Source: Pseudoalteromonas sp. Z1A8 (GTDB taxonomy: Bacteria; Pseudomonadota; Gammaproteobacteria; Enterobacterales; Alteromonadaceae). Taken from it: DNA of 44,547 bases. Location: assembly GCF_011378855.1 (NCBI RefSeq), contig NZ_WTLB01000035.1, positions 1 to 44,547 of the forward strand, given 5' to 3'. Below are positions 18,525-28,002 of this stretch, piece by piece. Numbering within the stretch: the stretch's first letter is position 1; the number at the start of each line of letters is the position of its first letter. The notes below the pieces were generated by a model that was given only the letters and a program-made list of their open reading frames with translations, searched no databases and was not told where the DNA came from. Position numbers and translations under genes: made by a program.

Positions 18525-19157
18525 ATGAATAAAGAAAAACGTCACCAAATACTATCGCGCCTGCGCGACGATAATCCACACCCAGTAACAGAGCTTGAAT
18601 ATTCAAGTCCGTTTGAGTTACTGGTTGCCGTTACGCTCTCAGCGCAAGCAACCGATGTAGGTGTTAATAAAGCCACTCGAAAATTGTTCCCTGTTGCTAA
18701 CACACCCCAAGCCATTTTAGATATAGGCCACGATACACTGCGTGATTATATAAAAACCATTGGCTTATTTAATTCTAAAGCCGCCAACGTGTACAAAATG
18801 TGCCAAATATTGGTGGATGAACATAACAGCATCGTGCCAGAAAATCGTGAAGCCCTAGAAGCTCTACCAGGCGTTGGTAGAAAAACAGCTAACGTTGTAC
18901 TCAATACCGCCTTTGGCTGGCCTGTAATAGCCGTGGATACACATATATTTCGTGTTTCTAATCGTACTAAGCTTGCCATGGGTAAAGATGTTGTAGCCGT
19001 TGAACAAAAACTTGAAAAAGTAGTGCCTGCTGAATTTAAAGTAGACGTACATCATTGGTTAATACTTCACGGACGTTATACCTGCGTAGCCCGTAAGCCC
19101 AGATGTGGCAGCTGTATTATTGAAGACTTGTGTGAGTTTAAAGAAAAAACGGAATAG
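18525..19157 (+). CDS. nth: Endonuclease III
   Basis: DNA glycosylase/AP lyase of base-excision repair acting on oxidised pyrimidines. The 210-aa protein has the helix-hairpin-helix LPGVGRKTA, catalytic K120 and D138 (VDTH), and the 4Fe-4S ligands C187, C194, C197 and C203 (C-x6-C-x2-C-x5-C), all at the same positions as in E. coli Nth. It follows rsxE as in E. coli and Vibrio. A degenerate copy of its 3' end lies 2.5 kb downstream at 21644-21688. Confidence 0.97.
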   Translation: MNKEKRHQILSRLRDDNPHPVTELEYSSPFELLVAVTLSAQATDVGVNKATRKLFPVANTPQAILDIGHDTLRDYIKTIGLFNSKAANVYKMCQILVDEHNSIVPENREALEALPGVGRKTANVVLNTAFGWPVIAVDTHIFRVSNRTKLAMGKDVVAVEQKLEKVVPAEFKVDVHHWLILHGRYTCVARKPRCGSCIIEDLCEFKEKTE

Positions 19158-19162
19158 CCTTA

Positions 19163-19540
19163 GCTCCAAAAGCGCGGCATGTAGTCGCGAGTTTACCTCG
19201 CGCAATGAAGCACAAGCCTCAAAACCACAAAAGCGCGGCATAAAGCCCCGCCTACGTATATAACGCCAATCCTGTGGATGCGAGTTTACCTCGCGCAATG
19301 AAGCACAAGCTTCAAAACCACAAAAGCGCGGCATAAAGCCGCGCCTACAAACATAACGCCAACCCTGTGGATGCGAGCTTACCTCGCGCAATGAAGCACA
19401 AGCTTCAAAACCACAAAAGCGCGGCATAAAGCCGCGCCTACAAATATAATGCCACCCCTGTAGTCGCGAGTTTACCTCGCGCAATAAAGCACAAACCTCA
19501 AAACCCAAAAAGCGCCGCATAAAGCCGCGCCTACAAACAT
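19163..19540. repeat. REP/BIME-like tandem array, 93-bp units
   Basis: Units start at 19187, 19280, 19373 and 19466 with an exact 93-bp period; the last is shorter and a partial unit precedes the first. Each unit holds three small hairpins: GCGAG-TTTAC-CTCGC, GAAGC-ACAA-GCTTC (variant in some units) and GCGCGGC-ATAAA-GCCGCGC. Units 2 and 3 are almost identical. It lies directly after the nth stop. As 93 is divisible by 3, the minus strand stays open through the array and gives a false 153-codon frame of repeated Arg/Cys-rich peptide. Confidence 0.88.
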
Positions 19541-19691
19541 AACACCAAAATATTTCTCGACTTTCATCTTTTTCCCCAACTCACTAGGGCGTGTGAGACT
19601 AACTGCTAAAATTTTTCAAAGTATTAATTTCACAAGTCTCACTCCTTTAGTTATGCTGTTGAACATTATAAATTTTTATTGCGAAATCCCT

Positions 19692-21602
19692 ATGCTACCT
19701 CTACTTCGTATCTTGATAATTGAGCAAGACCCAATCATCCTGCAAGAGCTTTGCGCTAACCTGTCAAAAACGATTCCTAATTTTGAGCGAGTTGATATTG
19801 ATATCGATATTATTGAACGTCTCGATCTGAAGCAAGCACTGGAATGTGTAAAGGAAGATGGCGATATTCAAGCCGTGGTTCTCAGTTGGGATGTACACAA
19901 CAAAGTGGGTGAACAAATTTATAGTCGCTTTATCGAAGACTTAAAGGCAATTCGTCTCGAGTTACCAGTTTATGTTATAGGCGATGACACTAAAGGACTG
20001 GAAATCATCAACGAATCGGAAGAAATCGAATCCTTCTTTTTTAAAGATGAGGTGATTTCTGACCCAGAAGCCATTTTAGGTTATATGATCAACGACTTCG
20101 ATGATCGCTCTGAAACGCCATTTTGGACGGCGTATCGTCGTTATGTTGGCGAAGCGAATGACTCTTGGCATACACCTGGTCATAGCGGCGGTTCTAGCTT
20201 TAGAAACTCTCCTTATATAAACGATTTTTATCAGTTTTACGGTCGCAATGTGTTTGTTGGCGATCTGTCAGTTTCGGTAGACTCACTAGGCTCATTGTCA
20301 GACAGCACTAATACCATTGGCCGTGCTCAAGAGTCAGCAGCGGCAACGTTTGAAGTTAAGCACACCTACTTTGTTACAAACGGTTCATCTACCTCAAATA
20401 AAATCATCCTGCAGACACTACTTCGCAAGGGAGATAAAGTCATTGTAGACCGTAATTGCCATAAATCTGTGCACTATGGCATTTTGCAATCAGCTAGTTA
20501 CCCCATTTATTTGGCGAGTATACTAAATCCAAAATACGGTATTTTCGCGCCACCTTCGTTGGCCGATATTAAGTTGGCAATCGAAAACAATACAGATGCT
20601 AAATTATTGGTGCTTACTGGTTGTACTTACGATGGCCTACTTAGCGATCTGAAACAAGTGGTAGATTACGCTCATCAACATAGTATTAAAGTGTTTATAG
20701 ATGAAGCCTGGTTTGCATATTCTTTGTTTCATCCTAGCTTTCGTCATTATTCAGCCATACATGCTGGGGCTGACTACATTACCCATTCTGCGCATAAAGT
20801 GGTATCGGCATTTTCTCAGGCGTCTTATATTCATATTAACGACCCCGATTTTGATGCAGATTTCTTCCGCGATATTTACAGTATCTACGCGAGCACATCG
20901 CCTAAATATCAGCTTATTGCGTCTCTCGACGTATGCCAAAAGCAATTAGAGATGGAAGGTTATAAATTACTCAATGCGCTGCTAAATCATGTTGAAGAGT
21001 TTAAACAACAAATGGCGTCGCTCAAGCAAATTAAAGTGCTCGGTAAGGAAGATTTTATGAAAATATTCCCGCACTTTAGTGGCGATAACATGGGTCACGA
21101 TCCGCTAAAAATCCTTATTGATATTAGTGAACTACCTTATTCATTAAAAGATATTCATAAATACTTATTGGATGAAATTGGCCTTGAGATAGAAAAATAC
21201 ACGCACAGCACCATTTTAGTTTTACTTACGCTTGGTGGCACGCGCTCGAAAATCATTCGTTTGTACAATGCGTTGAAAAAGCTAGACAGCGGTAAGGTAA
21301 AGCTGTCTAAATCGACGCGCAGAGCCCGCTTACCTGAAAATTTACCCGCTATCGACTTAGCATGTATTCCAAGTGATGCTTTTTATGGCGATCGCGAATC
21401 TGTGCCTATTAGCAAAAGTAACAATCGCATTTGTGCCGGTTTAGTTACTCCATACCCACCGGGCATTCCGCTTTTAGTCCCAGGCCAGCATATTACTAAT
21501 GATCATGTTGAATATTTGCAAGAGTTGGCAAGCCAAGGGCTAACTATTCAGGGTAGTTTTGATGGTGAAATTTATGTTCTTAAGGGTAAAGTTAAGAAGT
21601 AA
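19692..21602 (+). CDS. Orn/Lys/Arg decarboxylase family protein
   Basis: PLP-dependent fold-type I amino-acid decarboxylase that makes a polyamine or diamine and consumes a proton. An N-terminal response-regulator-like wing domain (about 1-130, beginning LLRILIIEQDP) precedes WHTPGHSGG, a PLP core, and THSAHKVVSAFSQ with the Schiff-base lysine at K369. The length of 636 aa is shorter than E. coli LdcC, AdiA or SpeF (over 700 aa). The ATG at 19692 places the wing domain at the N-terminus; the frame is open to an ATG at 19593, but that would add 33 hydrophobic residues not expected in the family. Lysine, arginine and ornithine cannot be told apart here. A repeat array and an nth remnant flank it, suggesting insertion as a block. 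Confidence 0.85.
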   Translation: MLPLLRILIIEQDPIILQELCANLSKTIPNFERVDIDIDIIERLDLKQALECVKEDGDIQAVVLSWDVHNKVGEQIYSRFIEDLKAIRLELPVYVIGDDTKGLEIINESEEIESFFFKDEVISDPEAILGYMINDFDDRSETPFWTAYRRYVGEANDSWHTPGHSGGSSFRNSPYINDFYQFYGRNVFVGDLSVSVDSLGSLSDSTNTIGRAQESAAATFEVKHTYFVTNGSSTSNKIILQTLLRKGDKVIVDRNCHKSVHYGILQSASYPIYLASILNPKYGIFAPPSLADIKLAIENNTDAKLLVLTGCTYDGLLSDLKQVVDYAHQHSIKVFIDEAWFAYSLFHPSFRHYSAIHAGADYITHSAHKVVSAFSQASYIHINDPDFDADFFRDIYSIYASTSPKYQLIASLDVCQKQLEMEGYKLLNALLNHVEEFKQQMASLKQIKVLGKEDFMKIFPHFSGDNMGHDPLKILIDISELPYSLKDIHKYLLDEIGLEIEKYTHSTILVLLTLGGTRSKIIRLYNALKKLDSGKVKLSKSTRRARLPENLPAIDLACIPSDAFYGDRESVPISKSNNRICAGLVTPYPPGIPLLVPGQHITNDHVEYLQELASQGLTIQGSFDGEIYVLKGKVKK

Positions 21603-21643
21603 AGTATTCACTTAATACTATCTCAATAATGATTACTGGTGGC

Positions 21644-21688
21644 TGTGTCGCAAGACATCGCCGCTGTAATATTGAAGATTTGTATGAA
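21644..21688 (+). pseudogene. Remnant of the nth 3' end
   Basis: The plus-strand frame reads CVARHRRCNIEDLYE, matching the Nth C-terminus CVARKPRCGSCIIEDLCE with a two-codon gap and loss of two of the four cluster cysteines. At DNA level a 24-nt stretch (21664-21687) matches nth at 21 positions. It is too short to be functional and sits 42 nt after the decarboxylase stop. It is best read as a decayed duplicate or displaced 3' end of nth. Confidence 0.6.
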
Positions 21689-21708
21689 ACCACAGCACAG
21701 ACTTGTCT

Positions 21709-21732
21709 AAGTAGCTTGCCTCAAAGCTACTT
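21709..21732 (+). terminator. Hairpin after the decarboxylase gene
   Basis: Nine-bp arms AAGTAGCTT and AAGCTACTT with a 6-nt loop. A six-T run follows only about 15 nt later, so this is a weak intrinsic terminator candidate. Confidence 0.45.
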
Positions 21733-21804
21733 ATTTCTGTTCTGGCTTTTTTATTAATTTACACCTTCTATCCTTTAGCGAATAAAACCCGAATTATAAA
21801 CGTG

Positions 21805-21832
21805 AAAAAGGCGGTTCATAAACCGCCTTTTA
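21805..21832. terminator. Bidirectional terminator between decarboxylase and receptor genes
   Basis: AAAGGCGGTT and AACCGCCTTT arms with a short loop. A and T runs are present on both flanks. It lies 25 nt beyond the receptor gene stop on the minus strand. Confidence 0.85.
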
Positions 21833-21856
21833 AATTTTTTCTAATGTTTAGCTAAA

Positions 21857-24800
21857 TTACAGCTTGTAGCTCAAACCTAGGAATAAGCGTGGGCCATAGT
21901 CATTCACTTCACCTAAATTACCTTCAACAAAGAAGTCTTGTGATTTAGGTGCACTGAACAAGTTAATTGCTTCTGCTTTAACTCTAAAGTGCTCATCAAT
22001 TTTGTATGATGCGCGCATTTCCCATACGCCTACGCCATCAACATAACGAAGTCGAGTACCATTTGTAGTATATGGTTGGAAATACTCACTACGATATTTG
22101 TAAATAACAGCAGTATCAAATCCACCAATTTGGTAGTATAGCTGACTGCTAAATACATGCTTTGAGAAACCAGGTACTGAAGCCGACTCAATAATACCGT
22201 CAGTTAACTGTGTAGTATTACCATCTACGTCAGTCTCAAACGTATCGCCGTATAAGCTATCTTGGAACTCAAAATCAGTGTCTGCATAGTTGTAACCAAA
22301 TTTCATACCGATGCCATTATCCCAGCGGTAAGAAAATGAAGCTTCAAGACCTAATATTTCACTGTCTTCGTCTGATGTAACAGAGTTAGTAATTGGTAAT
22401 GAAACAGTTTCACCAGCAACAGTAAATTCTTCAATTACTGTTTGTTGTTGAAAGCCACCGTTGAACTGTTTGTAGTATAGGCTTAACGCTAAGATTGAAT
22501 CTTCGTTAGGGTACCATTCAAATGCAGCGTCGTAGTTCCACGACATAAGCGGTTGAGTGTCTGGGTTACCAGAACCATTTACACCGACTAATAAATCGCT
22601 GATTGATGTTGCTGTACCTTCTGTATCTTCTTGGAATGTACGGCTGTAACCTAAATCAGATGGATCTGCACGCGACATACCACGGTATATACCAGCTCGT
22701 AATAAAATATCTTCACTGTAATCAATAACTAGGTTAAAGCTTGGTAAATACTTAGTGTAATCACCACCGCTTTTTATTTTATCCAATGAGCCATTATCAG
22801 ATTCAACAAGAGAAAGTACACCAGTATCACTTGTTACTACATCAAAGCTGTTTCTAAAGCCAATTGATGTTACTTCTGTATCTACAATACGAAGGCCAAA
22901 GTTACCGCGAATGAATTTACCAAACATTTCAGTATCGTAGTTAGCCATTAAGTACACTGATGTGGTTTTTTCTGTTACATCAATTGTACCTGCATTTTCA
23001 TATTCAACTTCTGGGTAAGCAAACACGCCATCAGCATTAGAACCAGCTACAGCTTGTGAGAAACATACGTTGTCGTATGTAGCCCATGATGAACCGGTAC
23101 CGCTATCTACAACGTTACCGTCACTATCAACATTTGTTACAATATCGCCATCAGATACACTCGATAAAAAGCCTGATTCAGGGAAATCGATTTGACAACC
23201 TTGTAGTACGTCAAGTGCTTCAGTGCCTGAATCTAGTGTGTACTCATTTCTTGAACCGTTACCTTGGCTTCCGCCATACTGTAGGAAGGTCATTTCAGAT
23301 GTTCTAATACCACCTTGAATACTGGTGAAAACATTGCCATCTAAGGTATAGTCAAAATCTAGTCGCGCTGAGATAACTTCGTTTTCACGAACATTTTCAC
23401 GGTCAAGTCGTGTTCTTAGGCTATCTGTAAAGTTTGAAATATCTGTTACGTCAAAGTCTGATAATGTGAAATGAGGAATTTCATCGCCCATATCCCAAGA
23501 AAAGAAATTACGACCTGATGTTCTACCACGGTTAGATATTTGAAGTTCTTCGCGTTCTGTTTTTGAATACGCTAAATCTAAGTCAACAGTTAATCTATCG
23601 GTAACTGTATGTTCTATATTTATGCCGTAACCTTGGTAGTTTTCTTCACGAGAAAATTGCTCACCTGCAGATTCAATTCGCTCTTCGCCTTCCCAATGAA
23701 GGATACCGCCAACATCATTAGTAACAAGTGTTGGACCGGTTACGCCTGGTGTTGCACGTTTTTGTAAAAAGATTAAATCGTGGCGTGCTTCTTTTTGTGT
23801 TCTATCTGAAATTTGTGCATCAAAGTTAACATCCCAATCAGCTGAAGGTTGGTATTGCAGTGCAAAAAACATTGCATCACGTTCATCTGATGTCTCGTTT
23901 TGACGGTAGCTTCGGCTACTGCCAGTCCAAGCATAAGGAGTCCCATCACTTACTGCTTTACCTGTATCAGGATCAATTTTTGTATCGTAACCTTGATTTT
24001 TACTGCCGCTTACTTGATCTTCACAGTCACCTGCGCTACTGCGGTAAAAGCCTTCATTGGTATTATTAGGATCGTTTAAACACGCCCACAATGAAGAACC
24101 TGATGGGCTAGAGCTTCTGTATTCAGCTTCTGGTTGGCTGATATCTTGGCGCTGTACACCAAAAGACACACCAACGGCTTGGCCGTTATCAAATTCAAAC
24201 TGGTCTACATAACTAAACGTGCCACGGTAACCCGCGTCACTTTGAAGTGAGTTATCTACATTACCTTCATCAGGGTTGTAGTTTAATTTAACTTCAGCTG
24301 ATACACGTTGCTTGCCAAAATCAAGTGGAGTTATAGTTTCAAGTGCAATAACACCTGCAACACCACCTTCAATCATTGACGCATCTTGCGTTTTATAAAT
24401 TGCTACTTTTTTTACAAGTTCAGACGGAAACTGCGAAAAGTTAACTGAGCGGTCACCACTACCATTAGTCGCTTCACGACCATTGATATGCGTTGCACTT
24501 AAAAATGGACCAAGACCACGAATAGTGATTTCTGTTGCACCACCGTTTTCACGGTGAGATGCAGCACCTGTAATTGATTCCAGTGCTTCACCGATAGACA
24601 GTGCTGGTAAATCACCAATATCTTCAGATGACAGGCCATCAACTACCGTTGTTGCTTCACGTTTAATTGCTATTTGGTCTTGAATCGTTCTACGTGTACC
24701 TGTAACACTAATTATTTCAACGTCTTCTTCAACTTCTGTCGCTTTTCCCTGATCTTCCTGTGCGCTTGCTGTAAATACGCAAGAACTTGCCATACCTGCG

Positions 24801-24889
24801 ATGACCGCTGTTCTTACCCATTTTGCAACTGGGCGCATTGCAAACTGCCCTGTTGTAGAATTATTGTTATCTCGTGACTTCAACGACAT
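21857..24889 (-). CDS. TonB-dependent outer-membrane receptor, probably for alginate oligomers
   Basis: A 1010-aa outer-membrane transporter. A long signal peptide ends near residue 43 (TASA-QED). A TonB-box-like DVEIISVTG follows, then the plug domain (about 70-200, with IRGLGP and DASMIEGGVAGVIALET) and a 22-strand-type barrel ending in LGLSYKL. The style matches the Xanthomonas/Caulobacter class of carbohydrate receptors. GGAG 7 nt before the ATG supports this start over Met18. Alginate-type substrate is inferred from the neighbouring PL6, PL17 and uronate genes. It is a separate transcription unit with its own terminator; TTACCAAT-like boxes lie upstream at 25022-25070. Confidence 0.9.
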   Translation of the reverse strand: MSLKSRDNNNSTTGQFAMRPVAKWVRTAVIAGMASSCVFTASAQEDQGKATEVEEDVEIISVTGTRRTIQDQIAIKREATTVVDGLSSEDIGDLPALSIGEALESITGAASHRENGGATEITIRGLGPFLSATHINGREATNGSGDRSVNFSQFPSELVKKVAIYKTQDASMIEGGVAGVIALETITPLDFGKQRVSAEVKLNYNPDEGNVDNSLQSDAGYRGTFSYVDQFEFDNGQAVGVSFGVQRQDISQPEAEYRSSSPSGSSLWACLNDPNNTNEGFYRSSAGDCEDQVSGSKNQGYDTKIDPDTGKAVSDGTPYAWTGSSRSYRQNETSDERDAMFFALQYQPSADWDVNFDAQISDRTQKEARHDLIFLQKRATPGVTGPTLVTNDVGGILHWEGEERIESAGEQFSREENYQGYGINIEHTVTDRLTVDLDLAYSKTEREELQISNRGRTSGRNFFSWDMGDEIPHFTLSDFDVTDISNFTDSLRTRLDRENVRENEVISARLDFDYTLDGNVFTSIQGGIRTSEMTFLQYGGSQGNGSRNEYTLDSGTEALDVLQGCQIDFPESGFLSSVSDGDIVTNVDSDGNVVDSGTGSSWATYDNVCFSQAVAGSNADGVFAYPEVEYENAGTIDVTEKTTSVYLMANYDTEMFGKFIRGNFGLRIVDTEVTSIGFRNSFDVVTSDTGVLSLVESDNGSLDKIKSGGDYTKYLPSFNLVIDYSEDILLRAGIYRGMSRADPSDLGYSRTFQEDTEGTATSISDLLVGVNGSGNPDTQPLMSWNYDAAFEWYPNEDSILALSLYYKQFNGGFQQQTVIEEFTVAGETVSLPITNSVTSDEDSEILGLEASFSYRWDNGIGMKFGYNYADTDFEFQDSLYGDTFETDVDGNTTQLTDGIIESASVPGFSKHVFSSQLYYQIGGFDTAVIYKYRSEYFQPYTTNGTRLRYVDGVGVWEMRASYKIDEHFRVKAEAINLFSAPKSQDFFVEGNLGEVNDYGPRLFLGLSYKL

Positions 24890-25021
24890 TTGAATTCTCC
24901 GCTGGTTGTTGTTGTGTGATTTTAGTGTGTTAGCTTGTTATGCTTATGTATATTTTATGTGACCTTTGACGTTAATATACTTAAACGCAGCACGATGATC
25001 AACCAATTTGACGCTTTAATA

Positions 25022-25070
25022 TTACCATAAGGTATACCAATTTTAACTTAGTGGCATTACCAGTAGGTCA
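25022..25070. promoter_or_regulatory. Candidate operators upstream of the receptor gene
   Basis: TTACCATAAGGTAT (25022-25035) and TTACCAGTAGGTCA (25057-25070) are two imperfect dyads of form TTACC-N4-GGT, 35 bp apart. A TATACCAAT overlaps the first. They resemble the boxes before the DEH reductase and lipoprotein genes. A palindrome TAAACTAGTTTA at 25102-25113 lies further upstream. The rest of the 325-bp gap shows nothing else. Confidence 0.45.
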
Positions 25071-25165
25071 GGCAGGTTTTTTACTAGAATATAAACCGCT
25101 CTAAACTAGTTTATAAATGGGTAATGTAGGTTGAGAAAAGTGTGGTGATTATTAATGAATAATAA

Positions 25166-25189
25166 AAAAGCCCCAAATTTGGGGCTTTT
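25166..25189 (-). terminator. Terminator of the Ig/PL6-like lipoprotein gene
   Basis: AAAAGCCCC and GGGGCTTTT arms around AAATTT, 25 nt beyond the stop, with a six-T run on the minus strand. Confidence 0.88.
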
Positions 25190-25214
25190 AAAAGTTAACT
25201 GATTAATTGGTTAT

Positions 25215-27947
25215 TTAATCGTTTTGTATTTTCCATGTAGATCCAACACCGACTTCAGATGATTGAATATAATGAAGACCTTTAGCACCCGCCTCTGCCT
25301 GCAGGCCTGCAGGGTCAGTTTCTAATAACGTACTTGTTGCTGTAACGTACTCAAGTACTTCTTTGCCATTAGTTGCTGGGTCTTGGTCAATTGCACCATC
25401 AGTATCGAATGCGCCATTACCATTTAGTTTTCTAATTTCAACCCAGTCACCGCTTGCATCGCCTGATACTCGACTATCCATATAACCAAAGTTATTACTT
25501 AGCACCGAACTATCGTGATTAATTAAGTCACAGTCATATTCAAAAGCATGGTCACTATCAAGTGTATTTGGGTAAAATAGGCCTTGAGTTGTAGCACTGC
25601 TGTTTATTGTATCTTCGTCTGTTTGATCGCCTAAACCGTTTGCAATTAAATTTCCATTAAAGTTGATAACAAACGCATTTTTGGTTAGGCCGTATAGCAC
25701 CGGCGCATTCGCTGCGGTTAACTCATCACAATCACTTGTCGGTGCTTTAGAGCCAATTTCAGTACTAAACACAATCGGTTGTTGCGAGTTCAAAACCGTA
25801 TTATTTGTTACATTTAGTGTAAAGTCACCTGCACCATCAAGAATAGCTTGGTTACCTGAGTTTGGTACTCCGCCATCAGCTTGCGAAAATGGATTTGCAG
25901 TAAATACAATACCGCCCGCTTCTTTGTTAGCTGAGCGGATGCCTGCAATATAGTTATTGCTCACTGTATGCCCAAGCGGTGTTATTAAAATGCCTGCAGG
26001 TCTATCGCTTGAGCTCGCTATATCTGTAGTACGAATAATAATGTTGTCGGTAACACTGTTAAATCCACCATCTTCCAAAGAGATACCCCCATTAGGATTT
26101 ACAATTGTATTGCCTTTGATGGTTGCACCAGAAGTTTGTACTCGAATTAAACGACGACCCGTTACAAAGTTTTCTACGCGGTTATACTGAATAGTAAAGT
26201 TTGCATCATCAGCTGCACCGCTACCCGTTGTACTACCTGCATTAATTAAATATAAACTTGATTGCCCAAAGTTTGGGTTATTACTGTCGCTAAATAAATT
26301 ATATTGAATAACGTGATCAGAGCTTGATGACGATATTTTAATCACGGACCCTTTTTCAGCCACATTTCGATTAGAAAATGTATTTCGCTCAACTAATGCG
26401 CTTTGACCTTTTATCATCAGCCAATGGTATTCAGAGTTATTGAGTGTAGCTTCTTCTCCATCCATCGTGTTTTGCGAAAAAGTAAAGTTATCCCCTTCTG
26501 AGTAAATAACAGCACCTTCTTCGGTTTCACAAAATGCACCCGCTTTAGTATCTATATTCTTAAAGGTAAGCCCTGTTAATCCAGCGCCATCTACTCCAGC
26601 AGCTACATGCACACATACTTCACCGCTAAGTACAGGAGTTTGACCTTCTACAGCGCGAAGCGTTACTGCACTGGTTAATAAAACTGCGTCCATATCAGCA
26701 TAAACACCGGTGTTTAAGCCAATAACATCACCATCAGCTAAACCACCACTTATAGCACCAAGGAGTGCTTCAGGGTTACTAACTAATTGTGTGTAAACTA
26801 ATGTATCAAGTGAGTTTGTAACGTCACTCACAAATCCATCATTATCGGTATACGTGGCTTTTACCGACATTATTGAGCCAGCGTAAGCAGAAGGTGTAAA
26901 TGTTTTACTATTACTGTCGGCTACTTCAACGCCATCAGCAGACCAAGTATAAGTAACGTTTGCCTCTTCAACACCGTTGTTATCAGTTATCTCAGCGGTT
27001 AACTCGCCACTTGTCAAATAAGGCGCTACGCCCATAATGGCGACGCTACCGGCTTCGTCAACCGCAACAGCAGAAACAGCAATTGTTTCCTCTGATGTAT
27101 TATCCTCGATAAATCCATTATCATCTGTGTAAGCAACTTGAACACTTATCTTTTGACCTAAAAGTGATGCATCAACTGTAAAGGTGCTTTGTGTTGCGCC
27201 ATCTATCTCTTGTGCGTCAGCAAGCCATTGGTAAGTAATATCTCCTGTTGCCCCGTCGGTATCAGCAACTTCTGCTGTTAATATATTACCAACGGTTGGC
27301 GTGCCACTAATTGTAACTTCGCCTTCTGAGTTTGTTCGTGCTACAACCTCTGTACCCGTTGAAGTCACAGACTCGTTAAACCCACGGCTATCTTCAAAAG
27401 ATGCACTAACTGTTATAACTGTACCAAACTGTGCGTCTGTTAACGTGAGCGTTGAAAGTGCTTCATCTGCAATCTCTATGTCATCAGCAAACCATTTATA
27501 AGTTACTGTATCGCCATCAAAGCCATTTTCGTCAGCTACATTGGCTGTTAGTTGCGAACCAACTAGAGCGTCGCCCGTAATAGTTAAACTTGCAGGGAAT
27601 GCGATTGCGGCAACATCTGCGGTTGGATCTGTAATATGCGATTCATTAATACCGCCATCATCGGTATAAAGCCCTTGAACTGTAATTGGTAACCCTATCT
27701 GATCGTCAGTCAGTGTAAACGAAGCGCTATTTGCACCTGTAATTGCCTCACCATCTGCATACCAATAGTAAGTCACGTCACCTGAGATACCATCAGGGTC
27801 ACTAACTTCAGCTGTTAATGTTTGTCCGCTTGTAACCGTTCCACTAAGAGCAATAGAGCCCAAGTTGTTGTCATTGTTGTTTGAGTTTGTGTCACAACCA
27901 ACTATTGCAGCTGCAATAGCGCATAGCGCAAAATGTTTTAATTTCAT
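25215..27947 (-). CDS. Lipoprotein with four Ig-like repeats and a PL6-like beta-helix
   Basis: A 910-aa exported lipoprotein; the signal peptide ends in the lipobox AIVGC with C18. Four tandem domains of about 88 residues each follow (about 28-390), each with SGxxxxGxxLTAEVxDxDG and a YxWxADG-type strand, recalling bacterial Ig-like/cadherin-type repeats. Residues about 395-910 form a parallel beta-helix with N-x-F/N-x-I turns like PL6 lyases and chondroitinase B. The catalytic lysine position is kept (K537 in VIKIS), but the LRH segment with the catalytic arginine of the PL6 neighbour is absent (LYLINAG instead). It may bind alginate for the adjacent receptor rather than cut it. The ATG at 27947 is preferred over an in-frame TTG at 27965. 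Confidence 0.75.
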   Translation of the reverse strand: MKLKHFALCAIAAAIVGCDTNSNNNDNNLGSIALSGTVTSGQTLTAEVSDPDGISGDVTYYWYADGEAITGANSASFTLTDDQIGLPITVQGLYTDDGGINESHITDPTADVAAIAFPASLTITGDALVGSQLTANVADENGFDGDTVTYKWFADDIEIADEALSTLTLTDAQFGTVITVSASFEDSRGFNESVTSTGTEVVARTNSEGEVTISGTPTVGNILTAEVADTDGATGDITYQWLADAQEIDGATQSTFTVDASLLGQKISVQVAYTDDNGFIEDNTSEETIAVSAVAVDEAGSVAIMGVAPYLTSGELTAEITDNNGVEEANVTYTWSADGVEVADSNSKTFTPSAYAGSIMSVKATYTDNDGFVSDVTNSLDTLVYTQLVSNPEALLGAISGGLADGDVIGLNTGVYADMDAVLLTSAVTLRAVEGQTPVLSGEVCVHVAAGVDGAGLTGLTFKNIDTKAGAFCETEEGAVIYSEGDNFTFSQNTMDGEEATLNNSEYHWLMIKGQSALVERNTFSNRNVAEKGSVIKISSSSSDHVIQYNLFSDSNNPNFGQSSLYLINAGSTTGSGAADDANFTIQYNRVENFVTGRRLIRVQTSGATIKGNTIVNPNGGISLEDGGFNSVTDNIIIRTTDIASSSDRPAGILITPLGHTVSNNYIAGIRSANKEAGGIVFTANPFSQADGGVPNSGNQAILDGAGDFTLNVTNNTVLNSQQPIVFSTEIGSKAPTSDCDELTAANAPVLYGLTKNAFVINFNGNLIANGLGDQTDEDTINSSATTQGLFYPNTLDSDHAFEYDCDLINHDSSVLSNNFGYMDSRVSGDASGDWVEIRKLNGNGAFDTDGAIDQDPATNGKEVLEYVTATSTLLETDPAGLQAEAGAKGLHYIQSSEVGVGSTWKIQND

Positions 27948-28002
27948 GGTGGCTCTATTCTCCAAATTTATGGTTTTAATATTTGGTTATCTATTGTATG
28001 TG

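Noticed and set aside
19059..19520. Minus-strand frame of 153 codons with a repeated Arg/Cys-rich peptide
   Set aside because: It is a by-product of the 93-bp repeat array (93 is divisible by 3) and overlaps the nth 3' end; there is no sign of a real protein.
19163..19540. CRISPR array
   Set aside because: The units repeat over their whole 93-bp length without unique spacers, and no cas genes are near.
19593..19691. Longer N-terminus for the decarboxylase
   Set aside because: The extra 33 residues are hydrophobic and lie before the usual start of the wing domain; no ribosome-binding site supports them.
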